Source of the DNA: Brevibacillus parabrevis
GTDB taxonomy: Bacteria > Bacillota > Bacilli > Brevibacillales > Brevibacillaceae
Reading direction: 5' to 3'
Assembly: GCF_003710905.1 (NCBI RefSeq)
Contig: NZ_RHHV01000014.1
Location: forward strand, 1 to 64,000
DNA length: 64,000 nt
The number at the start of each line of letters is the position of its first letter. Positions within the stretch are counted from its first letter, which is position 1. A program made the position numbers and the translations under genes. Under the pieces are notes generated by a model that did no database searches, was not told the DNA's origin, and saw only the letters and a program-made list of their open reading frames with translations. Positions 1 through 7,372 of the stretch are shown here, in pieces.

Positions 1-80
1 CGATGAGGTTGATAGGTTCGGTGTGGAAGCGCGGTAACGCGTGGAGCTGACGAATACTAATCGGTCGAGGACTTATCCAC
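1..80 (+). rRNA. 23S ribosomal RNA, 3' end (partial)
   Basis: The first ~80 bases match the conserved 3' terminal helices of bacterial 23S rRNA, including the GAAUACUAAUCGGUCGAGG-type segment and the closing GGACUUA. The gene continues to the left of the window. The mature 3' end is placed only approximately. Only about 50 bases separate it from the first tRNA, so no 5S gene fits between them. Confidence 0.93.
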
Positions 81-129
81 ACATGCTTAGCAATCATGCA
101 TATCCGGTTTTGAAGGAACATATAATTAC

Positions 130-220
130 GGAGAGTTACCCAAGAGGCCGAAGGGGACGGTTTGCTAAACCGTTAGTATGCGCAAGCGTAGCGAGGGTTC
201 GAATCCCTCACTCTCCGCCA
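130..220 (+). tRNA. tRNA-Ser(GCT)
   Basis: Cloverleaf with a long variable arm typical of serine tRNA. Acceptor GGAGAGT pairs with ACTCTCC, the anticodon is GCT in a TTGCTAA loop, the T-loop is GGTTCGAATCC, and CCA is encoded. First gene of a tRNA cluster co-oriented with the rRNA. Confidence 0.96.
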
Positions 221-230
221 TTTTTATTTT

Positions 231-307
231 GGCGGCGTAGCTCAGCCGGTTAGAGCGTTCGGTTCATACCCGAAAGGTCGGGGGTTCGATTCCCTCCACC
301 GCTACCA
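231..307 (+). tRNA. tRNA-Met(CAT), elongator type
   Basis: Acceptor GGCGGCG pairs with CACCGCT apart from a C-A mismatch at the sixth pair. Anticodon CAT, T-loop GGTTCGATTCC, CCA encoded. The acceptor start does not look like an initiator tRNA. It lies 10 bases after tRNA-Ser, so the two are probably one transcript. Confidence 0.94.
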
Positions 308-332
308 AAAACATAAGACAAGCAAAAGTTAT

Positions 333-409
333 GGCGGTCGTGGCGAAGGGGTTAACGCACCGGATTGTGGCTCCGGCACTCGTGGGTTCAAGTCCCATCG
401 ATCGCCCCA
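333..409 (+). tRNA. tRNA-His(GTG)
   Basis: Anticodon GTG in a TTGTGGC loop, T-loop GGTTCAAGTCC, encoded CCA, and the extra 5' G typical of tRNA-His. Third gene of the cluster. Confidence 0.95.
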
Positions 410-414
410 TGCAT

Positions 415-488
415 GGGAGTATAGCCAAGTGGTAAGGCACGGGTCTGCAAAACCCTCACCCCCGGTTCAAATCCGGGTACTCCCTCCA
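415..488 (+). tRNA. tRNA-Cys(GCA)
   Basis: A 74-base cloverleaf with acceptor GGGAGTA pairing with TACTCCC, anticodon GCA, T-loop GGTTCAAATCC and encoded CCA. It starts 5 bases after tRNA-His. Confidence 0.95.
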
Positions 489-493
489 TAGTT

Positions 494-566
494 GTCCTAA
501 TAGCTCAGCAGGATAGAGCAACGTCTTCTAAGTGTAGGTACTCGTATGGAAACCACCTGCTGGAAC
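494..566 (+). pseudogene. Decayed tRNA-Arg(TCT)-like sequence
   Basis: The 5' half is nearly identical to the intact tRNA-Arg at 581: GTCCTAA acceptor, the same D-arm (TAGCTCAGCAGGATAGAGC) and a CTTCTAA anticodon loop. The 3' half has no recognisable T-arm (no GGTTCGAA), and nothing complements the acceptor strand. I infer a duplicated tRNA whose 3' half was lost or replaced. The right boundary is arbitrary. Confidence 0.65.
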
Positions 567-580
567 ATTCTTTTTAATGT

Positions 581-654
581 GTCCTGATAGCTCAGCAGGA
601 TAGAGCATGCGCCTTCTAAGCGCACGGTCGGGGGTTCGAATCCCTCTCAGGACG
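581..654 (+). tRNA. tRNA-Arg(TCT)
   Basis: Acceptor GTCCTGA pairs with TCAGGAC. Anticodon stem TGCGC/GCGCA holds a CTTCTAA loop (anticodon TCT), and the T-loop is GGTTCGAATCC. CCA is not encoded, unlike the upstream tRNAs. Last gene of the cluster, followed by a terminator-like hairpin. Confidence 0.94.
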
Positions 655-673
655 TTAGTTTTAAAGTATTTGA

Positions 674-699
674 AGTCGCTATAGCTGGCGGCTTTTTTG
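674..699 (+). terminator. Terminator of the tRNA cluster
   Basis: Hairpin AGTCGC / GCGGCT (one G-T pair) with an 8-base loop, followed by TTTTTT, 20 bases after tRNA-Arg. Confidence 0.7.
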
Positions 700-1046
700 T
701 TGTATAGAGGTACATAGCTTGGCATGGAGCAAGGCGCTGGCTACAGATCAAGCTTTCATTTCACCGGTAAAAGCAGGAAAACACCACTGGCACATAGCTA
801 GTGGTGTTTTCGAATAAAAAGCAAGTAGGTGGGGACGTACGATGTGCTGCGAGCATTGCCTTGATGGATATATATCTGCCTTTTAGCGCGTGAGTCAACG
901 TTATAGACAGGCGTTATAGCAAGCTTGGTTGCACGCATGAGAAGGAGAAGCTGCGCATTTCAGTCCAACCGCAGTATGACTCAGCATGGAGGGCGCTGAG
1001 CGACTATCCCTTACACTCATACCAGGTTTGGTTTGCGCCGATACAG
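700..1046. other. Intergenic, no gene seen
   Basis: No supported coding region. It contains an 11-bp A/T-flanked hairpin at 778-810 (AAAACACCACT / AGTGGTGTTTT, 11-base loop) that looks like a bidirectional terminator. The 5S rRNA signature is not present here. Confidence 0.6.
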
Positions 1047-1784
1047 TCATAGCTGTTTTCTTGCAACGAATATAATCAGTTCATTCTTGCCAGTAAACGG
1101 TGATCGATTCCAGTTGCTATATTCACTTTGAATATCAAATCCATGTTCGCTTAACAATTTGCGAATCGATTCAGGCTCAGTAAACAAACATAAAATCTCT
1201 GATTCCCGCTCATAGCCTTGGAATTTACGAATCGTCGTCCATTTCATTATATTCGTATCAGGGTTATATTTCTGTTTCCCGCCCACTTCTACAGGATTCC
1301 CCTCATAATCCTGAAATGTATGCCAATATTCATAATCACAGTCTGTAAGATCATGACCACTTGGGTTGCGCGTCTCAAAAATAAATTTCCCGCCTGCCTT
1401 GAGTAGCTTGTTCACATTTTCCAGCAGCGAATTTTGAGCGTCACGAGTTAAAAACGCTTGGAACGCATTACCCGTCAAATATACAAAATCATAGGCAATC
1501 GCCGAGGGAAAGGTCATGGCATCCCCAACATAAAACCGGGCATTTTCGTTTGCGTTTTTCTGTTTGGCATACTGTATCATATTCGGTAAAATGTCTACCC
1601 CGTCAATATGTACACCTCCTTCAGCGAGGTACAACGTCGTTAATCCCGTTCCACAGGCAAGCTCAAGCACATGTTGACACGGCTTCGCTTCCTGCAGAAA
1701 AAACTCGTATTTCTCCCACTCTCTACCAAATTCAGCGTCGTAGTTTTTCGGATCAACATACTCTTCAGCGTTATGAAATGTCAT
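1047..1784 (-). CDS. Class I SAM-dependent methyltransferase
   Basis: A 245-residue Rossmann-fold methyltransferase. The SAM-binding motif I, VLELACGTG, lies near residues 39-47, an acidic motif II (HIDGVDIL) follows, and GDAMTFP and DFVYLTGNAF continue the fold. The substrate cannot be read from the sequence; proteins of this kind methylate small molecules, rRNA or proteins. The start has a good site, AGAGGAGA, 7 bases ahead. It stands alone between the tRNA cluster and a kilobase with no clear gene, so context gives no pathway. Family is confident, function unknown. Confidence 0.85.
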   Translation of the reverse strand: MTFHNAEEYVDPKNYDAEFGREWEKYEFFLQEAKPCQHVLELACGTGLTTLYLAEGGVHIDGVDILPNMIQYAKQKNANENARFYVGDAMTFPSAIAYDFVYLTGNAFQAFLTRDAQNSLLENVNKLLKAGGKFIFETRNPSGHDLTDCDYEYWHTFQDYEGNPVEVGGKQKYNPDTNIMKWTTIRKFQGYERESEILCLFTEPESIRKLLSEHGFDIQSEYSNWNRSPFTGKNELIIFVARKQL

Positions 1785-2795
1785 CTATTTCTCCTCTCAT
1801 GACGTTACATGTTGGCGGATGCAAGATAATGCATGTCTGATTTGTTCTGAAGGAATAATAAAAATGCATAAGCTGGCGGTCGGGAGTACAATTTCTCCTG
1901 AGACGTCACTTATTGAAAATACCTGCTACAGACTCAAACTGATTAGTTAAGTTTGTATGAGGTACTTGTTTGTTCAGCAGATATTTTTGAGCTTCTAAAA
2001 CTCACGACTGCAAAAACAGGATAGAACAGAACAGCATTCACAGATGCGAAAACGGCTCTAGGTTAGGGAGTAAAAGGCTGTGAAGGGATCGACACCGGCC
2101 TGGCAGTGTGTCTTGTGCACCGCATGGATGCGAGAACCGAGGGAGGGCGTTCCTGTTGGCCATGCAGCGTTTATGGCTTTGAAAAGGCTAAGAATGATTG
2201 CTTGCAAGTCAAATAAAGTCCTGCTTTTTTACAGCAGAGATCACTGGAGCAGGAAGAGCAACAAAAACAAGAGCCATTTTATCGACAAAAAATGACTAAA
2301 ATTGACGTACATATAATAAGGAAGCTTTTCGATAATGAGCATATTCTTTGCAAGGAGTTCCCTGTTAGTTTCACTCTCTACTCTATGTAACGTTTAGGGG
2401 AGAAAAAAGATACTCATTTTTACAAAAATGTTTTCACGGGATGTTCTTTTCTTGAGGGGCAATTCGAAGACAGGGCAGTTAGCAATGGTTCATTTGCAAA
2501 AAGACGGGTGCAATACGTGGCTGACGAAAAGGGGCACAGCAGCATGTGGTCAAATAAGATACCTTGCTGCAACGCCGATACGTGATCTATCGGAAGAGAA
2601 CGCCGGACAGAGTACAGAAGAGAGAGCAGGACGGAGCACAAAAGAGACAGCAGGAAGAGAACGGCTAGAACAGAGAGCAGAAGAAAGCACAGAACAGGGC
2701 GCAGAACTGATCAGAGCGCGACACGGAAGACAAAGACGAGCGCAAGCAGAGCACAAACAAAGCACGAAGAAAGGAAGACCACGAACTGCTCGTGG
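1785..2795. other. Long intergenic region with a degenerate 24-bp repeat
   Basis: About 1 kb without a gene I can support. Short open frames exist but lack ribosome sites or recognisable protein. Around 2605-2703 a purine-rich stretch is built of roughly four degenerate 24-bp units (consensus like GGACAGAGCACAGAAGAGAC plus AGCA). A 128-codon frame at 2428-2814 crosses these units and reads as charged octads such as GRSTKETA, but it has no convincing ribosome site, so I do not call it a gene. Confidence 0.5.
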
Positions 2796-2797
2796 TC
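2777..2797 (-). terminator. Terminator hairpin over the stop codon of the 2796-3053 gene
   Basis: Perfect 8-bp stem GACCACGA / TCGTGGTC with a 5-base loop. Read on the minus strand it is followed by a pyrimidine-rich CTTCCTTTCTT. The stop codon of the gene lies inside the hairpin. Confidence 0.6.
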
Positions 2798-3053
2798 AAA
2801 TAAAAGGATTGTAGTAGTAGAGACCGTGGAAGTAGCGCCGCTCAGCTTTTTCTAATGCAATCGCTTTCTCGTTCTCCAGTGAGGCATGAAGCTTTTCCCA
2901 ATAGTCTGGGGTGGCATCGCTCAAATCAACTTCCAGCTGCTCGCCAACCAGATTGCGGATCAGCTGCCAATCATCGGGATGCTCGTACTGCTTCATACCG
3001 CCACCAATTAGCCGAATATCGTGGAGCAACTGTTTGATATTTTCGGGAATCAT
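2796..3053 (-). CDS. Small hypothetical protein, 85 residues
   Basis: I do not recognise the family. The protein begins MIPENIKQLLHDIRLIGGG and ends in an aromatic YFHGLYYYNPFI. It has no signal peptide, membrane segment or cysteine, and looks like a small soluble, mostly helical protein. I chose the start at 3053 rather than the longer frame (3152) because GGGGGA lies 6 bases upstream, while the extension has no site and unlike composition. A hairpin terminator sits on its stop codon, so it is probably a one-gene transcript. The ribosome site and terminator make it likely real; function unknown. Confidence 0.6.
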   Translation of the reverse strand: MIPENIKQLLHDIRLIGGGMKQYEHPDDWQLIRNLVGEQLEVDLSDATPDYWEKLHASLENEKAIALEKAERRYFHGLYYYNPFI

Positions 3054-3344
3054 CGGTTTCCCCCAATAACGAAAAATTTTTTTTGAGAACGATGGGTTTC
3101 TACTACTGGTAATAATTTGTCTGATTCGCCATGAAATATGTAAGAAAACCAAAAAATATGGAGTCGCAGTTGATCGGTTATGGTGACGAAACCTTGAAAT
3201 TTTCCATCAACACGATCGCCGCATTTTCTAGAAGAAGAGACAAAACACGCTTTCAACCGACAATGGCTTAAAGCAGAAACATGCCACAAAAATATTCCAA
3301 TGATTAGCAACGAAAATAGGCGCTCTGGATGGAGAAAAACGCTA

Positions 3345-3373
3345 TTGACTTCTAAATTTCGATTGTGTATACT
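3345..3373 (+). promoter_or_regulatory. Promoter of tRNA-Leu
   Basis: TTGACT, 17-base spacer, TATACT: a near-consensus vegetative (sigma-A type) promoter 61 bases ahead of tRNA-Leu. The rest of 3054-3434 holds no gene I can support. Confidence 0.8.
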
Positions 3374-3434
3374 CAAAAACATGATTTCGCGGCAGGAATT
3401 TTGGCAAGGAAGTCCGCGATTATCAAGGAAACAG

Positions 3435-3519
3435 GCGGTCGTGGTGGAATTGGCAGACACACCATCTTGAGGGGGTGGCGGGGCGACCCGTGCGAGTTCG
3501 AGTCTCGCCGACCGCACCA
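3435..3519 (+). tRNA. tRNA-Leu(GAG)
   Basis: An 85-base cloverleaf with a long variable arm. Acceptor GCGGTCG pairs with CGACCGC, anticodon stem CCATC/GGTGG holds loop TTGAGGG (anticodon GAG), T-loop AGTTCGAGTCT, CCA encoded. It has its own promoter at 3345. Confidence 0.95.
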
Positions 3520-3590
3520 TCGTGATACCAGACTGAGGCTATTTTCGAGCTGAAATGAGCCGTTGCGTTTTCGAAATATATCAAGCCTTT

Positions 3591-3611
3591 TCGACAAGGG
3601 CTTTTTTTTCT
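3591..3611 (+). terminator. Terminator after tRNA-Leu
   Basis: AAGCC...GGCTT hairpin followed by a run of eight T, about 70 bases after the tRNA. Confidence 0.6.
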
Positions 3612-3717
3612 GCTCATGTCCAAGGCTTGTCGAATAGAAAGAGAAAAAGGTGGGAAAGGTGATAGCAGTGCCTTCGTTTTTCCCACTTTTGGGTCATTGA
3701 TCTTGAAACGCTTTTGA

Positions 3718-3805
3718 TGTACACTCCCAATTGGGAGAATTACAATAGAGAAATGTTGGAAAAACAACACTACCTAAATCGGATCAGACCCAATTTGATT
3801 TAGGT
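3718..3805 (+). promoter_or_regulatory. Promoter with palindromic operator and leader hairpin, glycosyltransferase gene
   Basis: TGTACA (3718-3723), 17-base spacer, TACAAT (3741-3746). The spacer is almost wholly the perfect palindrome CTCCCAATTGGGAG (3724-3737), a likely operator. In the leader, ACCTAAATC (3772-3780) and GATTTAGGT (3797-3805) form a 9-bp hairpin directly before the ribosome site GAGGAGAAG. The regulator is unknown. Confidence 0.6.
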
Positions 3806-3820
3806 CGAGGAGAAGAACCC

Positions 3821-5059
3821 ATGAGTGTAATTAGAGAGATCATTGAGGGATTATTCATCGGATTCACTTCAACGGTAGGTGTGATCAGCACGTACCAAAC
3901 ACTGGTTTCTTGCGCAGGTCTGTTCCGCAAAAAGGAGCAGGTGACAAGCGAGCCACAAAAGACTTTTGCTGTACTGGTTGCGGCGCATAACGAAAGTGCC
4001 GTAATCGCGCCACTGATTGAAAACCTGAAAAAGCTCGACTACCCGCGTGAAATGTACGACATCTTCGTCATTTGCGACAACTGTTCGGACAACACAGCTG
4101 AGATCAGTCGGGCACACGGAGCCATCGCGTGCGAGCGTTTTGACACGTCCAAGCGCGGAAAAGGCTACGGGATTGAGTGGATGCTGGAAAACCTCTGGGC
4201 TAGACCGAAGCAGTATGATGCAGTCGTCATGTTTGACGCCGACAACCTGGTTGAAAAGAACTTCCTGCGCGTGATGAACGACCGTCTGGTCAAAGGCGCA
4301 CGCGTGATCCAGGGCTATCTCGATTCGAAAAACCCGTTTGACTCCTGGATTACCCTGTCTTATGCGGTGACGTACTGGTTTACGAACCGCATGTGGCAAC
4401 TGGCCCGTCACAACCTCGGTCTGCCAAACACATTGGGCGGAACAGGCTTGTGCATCGAGAGCAACTTGCTCAAAGAAATGGGCTGGGGTGCGACAAGTCT
4501 CACGGAAGACCTGGAGTTTGCTACCCGCTGTATTGAACGCGGCATTTATCCAACCTGGGCTCACGACACGAAGGTATGGGATGAAAAACCGATTGATTTG
4601 AAAGCTTCCATGCGCCAACGTTTGCGCTGGATGCAAGGTCACTATGATGTAGCAGGGCGTTACATCGGAAGCGTACTGAAGAATGGCTTGAAGTCGAGAA
4701 AGCTGGGAATGCTCGACGCAGCGTTCTACCTGTTCCAGCCGATGTACGTGTTGATGGTGACCATGATGTCCTTGCTGTTCCTGGGCAGATTTTTTGACAT
4801 TGCGGCTCTGACGCCGGCTGCGACCATCCTGCCAACTTGGCTGGTGTACGGCTCTACCGCTGTGTTTTATTTGCTGCCAGTGCTGGCGCTCTATCTGGAA
4901 AAGGTGCCGCTCAAAGGATATTTGGGACTGCTGTTGTTGCCGTTCTTTTTCCTGACCTGGCTTCCGATCATGTTTTACGCGTTTTTCACCAAGAAAAATC
5001 AAGTGTGGAGCCATACGTCCCACACGCGCGCCATTCGCATCGAGGAGATCCAGCAATAG
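3821..5059 (+). CDS. Membrane glycosyltransferase, family 2
   Basis: A 412-residue GT-A fold glycosyltransferase. Visible are an N-terminal membrane segment (about 8-34), the nucleotide-sugar region with VAAHNES (53-59) and ICDNCSDNT (84-92), the DAD metal-binding motif (139-141), the TED motif (228-230) and QRLRW (266-270), then about three C-terminal membrane helices. TED and (Q/R)xxRW are hallmarks of processive synthases such as cellulose or hyaluronan synthase, so it probably builds or exports an extracellular polysaccharide or glycolipid; the sugar is unknown. Good ribosome site GAGGAGAAG. It stands alone, with its own promoter carrying a palindrome in the spacer. Confidence 0.88.
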   Translation: MSVIREIIEGLFIGFTSTVGVISTYQTLVSCAGLFRKKEQVTSEPQKTFAVLVAAHNESAVIAPLIENLKKLDYPREMYDIFVICDNCSDNTAEISRAHGAIACERFDTSKRGKGYGIEWMLENLWARPKQYDAVVMFDADNLVEKNFLRVMNDRLVKGARVIQGYLDSKNPFDSWITLSYAVTYWFTNRMWQLARHNLGLPNTLGGTGLCIESNLLKEMGWGATSLTEDLEFATRCIERGIYPTWAHDTKVWDEKPIDLKASMRQRLRWMQGHYDVAGRYIGSVLKNGLKSRKLGMLDAAFYLFQPMYVLMVTMMSLLFLGRFFDIAALTPAATILPTWLVYGSTAVFYLLPVLALYLEKVPLKGYLGLLLLPFFFLTWLPIMFYAFFTKKNQVWSHTSHTRAIRIEEIQQ

Positions 5060-5070
5060 GATTGTCAAAC

Positions 5071-5104
5071 AAACCACAGGGACATCGGACCTGTGGTTTT
5101 CTTA
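5071..5104 (+). terminator. Terminator after the glycosyltransferase gene
   Basis: AAACCACAGG / CCTGTGGTTT, 10-bp stem with a 9-base loop, followed by TCTT. Confidence 0.8.
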
Positions 5105-5224
5105 TGGGAAAGTAGCGAAAAAGGGCGCTGATCTGGTATAATGACGCGATCACGCGTATGAGAGCAAGAGCCGTGGGAGCAGGGCACAGGGCTTTTGGCT
5201 GTGCCACGAGGAGGAAAAGCGGTG

Positions 5225-6199
5225 ATGAAGCTGGCACTACAACCACAACAATGCGAACAAACTACTCCCGTGTTTTGGGGAGATAAGCGTTACCATACAT
5301 GGAACTATCATTTGCGCTCGACGTTTCACGAAAAGATTTTCAAGGTGCCGCTGGACGGGGGCTTCAGTTGTCCAAACCGGGATGGCAAGGTGGCGACAGG
5401 CGGCTGTACGTTTTGCAGCGCTCGTGGCTCGGGGGATTTCGCTGGCGATCGGCGGATGGATCTGGAGCGGCAGTTTCACGACGTAAAAGGCCGGATGCAC
5501 GAAAAGTGGCCGCAGGCAAAATACCTCGGCTTTTTCCAAGCGTACACGAACACGTACGCGCCTGTTCACGAGCTGCGCGAGATGTACGAAGTCATTCTCA
5601 GGCAGGAAGGCGTAGTCGGCTTGTCCGTCGCCACGCGTCCCGACTGCCTCCCGGACGATGTCGTCGAATATTTGGCCGAGCTGAACGAGCGGACGTACTT
5701 GTGGGTCGAGCTTGGGCTGCAAACGGTTCACGAGCATACGGCACAGCTCATCAACCGGGCGCACGACTACGCCTGCTATGTCGATGCGGTGGAAAGACTG
5801 CGCAAGCACAATATTCGCGTCTGTTCCCATATCATTTACGGGTTGCCAGGGGAAACGCACGAGCAGATGATGCAGACGGCCGATGCGGTTGCCCACCTGG
5901 ATGTGCAGGGGATCAAAATTCACCTGCTGCACCTGTTGCGCAAGACGCCGATGGTCAAACAGTACGAGGCGGGGCTGCTTGAGTTTCTTTCCCTGGAAGA
6001 GTACATCAAGCTTGTCGTAGATACGCTGGAAATTTTACCGCCCGAGATGATCGTGCACCGGGTCACCGGAGACGGGCCAAAAGACTTGTTGATCGGGCCG
6101 ATGTGGAGCCGCAAAAAGTGGGAAGTGCTCAACGGCATCCATGCCGAGTTGCAAAACAGAAACAGCTGGCAAGGGAAGTTTTATGTTCCGCGCGCCTGA
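5225..6199 (+). CDS. TIGR01212-type radical SAM protein (YtqA-like)
   Basis: A 324-residue radical SAM protein. Cys49 with the Cys61-x-x-Cys64 pair, in the context FSCPNRDG...GGCTFCS, is the spaced iron-sulfur motif of the TIGR01212/YtqA family rather than the classic CxxxCxxC. Later blocks (VATRPDCLP, VELGLQT, HIIYGLPGET, IKIHLLH) follow the radical SAM barrel. Family members resemble the Elp3-like subgroup and are suspected of tRNA modification; the reaction is unproven. I chose ATG 5225, preceded by GAGGAGGAAA; an in-frame GTG just before it is also possible. No neighbour suggests a pathway. Confidence 0.87.
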   Translation: MKLALQPQQCEQTTPVFWGDKRYHTWNYHLRSTFHEKIFKVPLDGGFSCPNRDGKVATGGCTFCSARGSGDFAGDRRMDLERQFHDVKGRMHEKWPQAKYLGFFQAYTNTYAPVHELREMYEVILRQEGVVGLSVATRPDCLPDDVVEYLAELNERTYLWVELGLQTVHEHTAQLINRAHDYACYVDAVERLRKHNIRVCSHIIYGLPGETHEQMMQTADAVAHLDVQGIKIHLLHLLRKTPMVKQYEAGLLEFLSLEEYIKLVVDTLEILPPEMIVHRVTGDGPKDLLIGPMWSRKKWEVLNGIHAELQNRNSWQGKFYVPRA

Positions 6200-6230
6200 A
6201 ATGCCGCTCAAACGGCTCGAGCAACTGCAT

Positions 6231-6264
6231 AAAAAAAGGGAGCCGGAAAATGGCTCCCTTTTTG
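6231..6264. terminator. Bidirectional terminator
   Basis: AAAAAGGGAGCC / GGCTCCCTTTTT with a 7-base loop, between the convergent radical SAM and phosphodiesterase genes. It serves both strands. Confidence 0.9.
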
Positions 6265-6267
6265 ACG

Positions 6268-6999
6268 TTACGCATCCGCCTCGATGATTTTTCTTGCGCG
6301 GCCAGGGTAATTCGTAATGATTCCGTCCACGCCGTATTCGATGGCATTCTGGATTTGCCGACTGCTGTTCACTGTCCAGCCGTAGACGGTCAGATTGCGC
6401 TGCTTGGCTTGCCGCACCAGCTCGGGTGTCAGCTGATCGTACGGCACATGCAGCTGCTCGCAGCGATACTGGCTGGCGACTGCCCACGGTTTTGCAATCG
6501 GGCCGACATAGAGCAGTCCGGTTGTCTGGGCAGGGTCCAGTTCTTTGATGCGCAGCAAGCTGTCGAAGTTGAAGGTGGAGATGATCGTCCGCTCTGTGAG
6601 CTGGTAGCGCCTGATCAGCTCGATGACCTTTTCCTCAAGCTGGGGCTGGGCCAAAAAGAAATTTTTCAACTCGATGATGAAGTGCAACGATGTATCGGAA
6701 AAGGTTTGAAATACCTCGCGCAGGACTGGAATCCGGGCTTTGGGAACACGCATGGAGCTGTCCTTGTCGGCGCGCAGCTGACGAAGCTCGCGCATCGTGT
6801 AGCCGCGCACCAGACCGGAGCCGTTCGTGGTCCGTTCGAGTCGATGGTCGTGAATGACGACGAGCTTGTCGTCGCGGCTTAGCTGAACGTCCAGCTCGAT
6901 TCCGTCCGCGCGCTTGCGGACAGCAGCGTGGAACGCTTCCATCGTGTTTTCCGGATGCAGGCCGGAAGCGCCGCGATGCGCGAACACAAGTGTGGACAC
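6268..6999 (-). CDS. Glycerophosphodiester phosphodiesterase
   Basis: A 243-residue cytoplasmic TIM-barrel phosphodiesterase of the GDPD family, which hydrolyses glycerophosphodiesters to glycerol 3-phosphate and an alcohol. The family signature is intact: HRGASG with His8 and Arg9, PEN at 16-18, ELD at 35-37 (Glu35, Asp37, metal ligands) and His50 in VVIHD; IITNYPG closes the C-terminus. No signal peptide, so it is of the intracellular UgpQ-like kind. The start is GTG with GGGAGGAA upstream. It ends against the bidirectional terminator. Confidence 0.9.
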   Translation of the reverse strand: MSTLVFAHRGASGLHPENTMEAFHAAVRKRADGIELDVQLSRDDKLVVIHDHRLERTTNGSGLVRGYTMRELRQLRADKDSSMRVPKARIPVLREVFQTFSDTSLHFIIELKNFFLAQPQLEEKVIELIRRYQLTERTIISTFNFDSLLRIKELDPAQTTGLLYVGPIAKPWAVASQYRCEQLHVPYDQLTPELVRQAKQRNLTVYGWTVNSSRQIQNAIEYGVDGIITNYPGRARKIIEADA

Positions 7000-7050
7000 G
7001 GGGGCTTCCTCCCTTCTCAGACGTTACATAGCTTATTACATGCATATGTA

Positions 7051-7085
7051 AGTGGCCCCTCGATACTGCCTATCAAGAGGGGCAC
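7051..7085. repeat. Imperfect inverted repeat downstream of the YjcZ-type gene
   Basis: GTGGCCCCTCGATA and TATCAAGAGGGGCAC form a long stem with small bulges. There is no T run on either side, so it may be an inefficient terminator or a processing hairpin between the small gene and the phosphodiesterase gene. Confidence 0.4.
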
Positions 7086-7095
7086 ATACGAGTAC

Positions 7096-7182
7096 CTATG
7101 AGATGGCGACGAGAACAATCACGAGAAGAACGAACAAAACCAAAACAAGGGCGAAATCGTTGTTTCCGCTGCTGCAGCTCAT
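7096..7182 (-). CDS. YjcZ-family small sporulation-associated membrane protein
   Basis: A 28-residue protein, too short for most gene callers: a polar start MSCSSGNNDF followed by a hydrophobic stretch ALVLVLFVLLVIVLVAIS. This layout (short Gly/Ser/Cys-rich head, one membrane helix ending near the stop) is typical of the YjcZ family of tiny proteins found in Bacillales spores. The ribosome site is excellent, AAGGAGGGGG 6 bases before the ATG, which is the main reason to trust it. It is transcribed toward the phosphodiesterase gene. The exact role of the family is unknown. Confidence 0.75.
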   Translation of the reverse strand: MSCSSGNNDFALVLVLFVLLVIVLVAIS

Positions 7183-7372
7183 GAATACCCCCTCCTTCCC
7201 AGATGGAGCAACTCCTTCATCTTATGAACGTATAGGGAAAATGGCGCTCATCGAATGCCTACTCGCCTGAGATTTGTGCTTGGCAGCCCACTTTTTATAC
7301 AGATTGGCAGATGACGGGAAGGTGCATTTTGCTACAATGGAGTCACAAGGCAAACAGAGGAGGGAAGGCTTC

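Noticed and set aside
2080..2295. 71-codon plus-strand frame in the gene-poor kilobase
   Set aside because: No convincing ribosome site and protein-unlike sequence (rich in Trp, Cys and Lys runs).
3050..3520. Minus-strand frame overlapping tRNA-Leu (also similar ones over other tRNAs)
   Set aside because: Peptides such as RSARLELARVAPP are typical false translations of tRNA complements.
5225..6199. Lysine 2,3-aminomutase (KamA) missing from the yod cluster
   Set aside because: The cysteine spacing and flanking blocks are those of the TIGR01212 family, not the CxxxCxxC of KamA.
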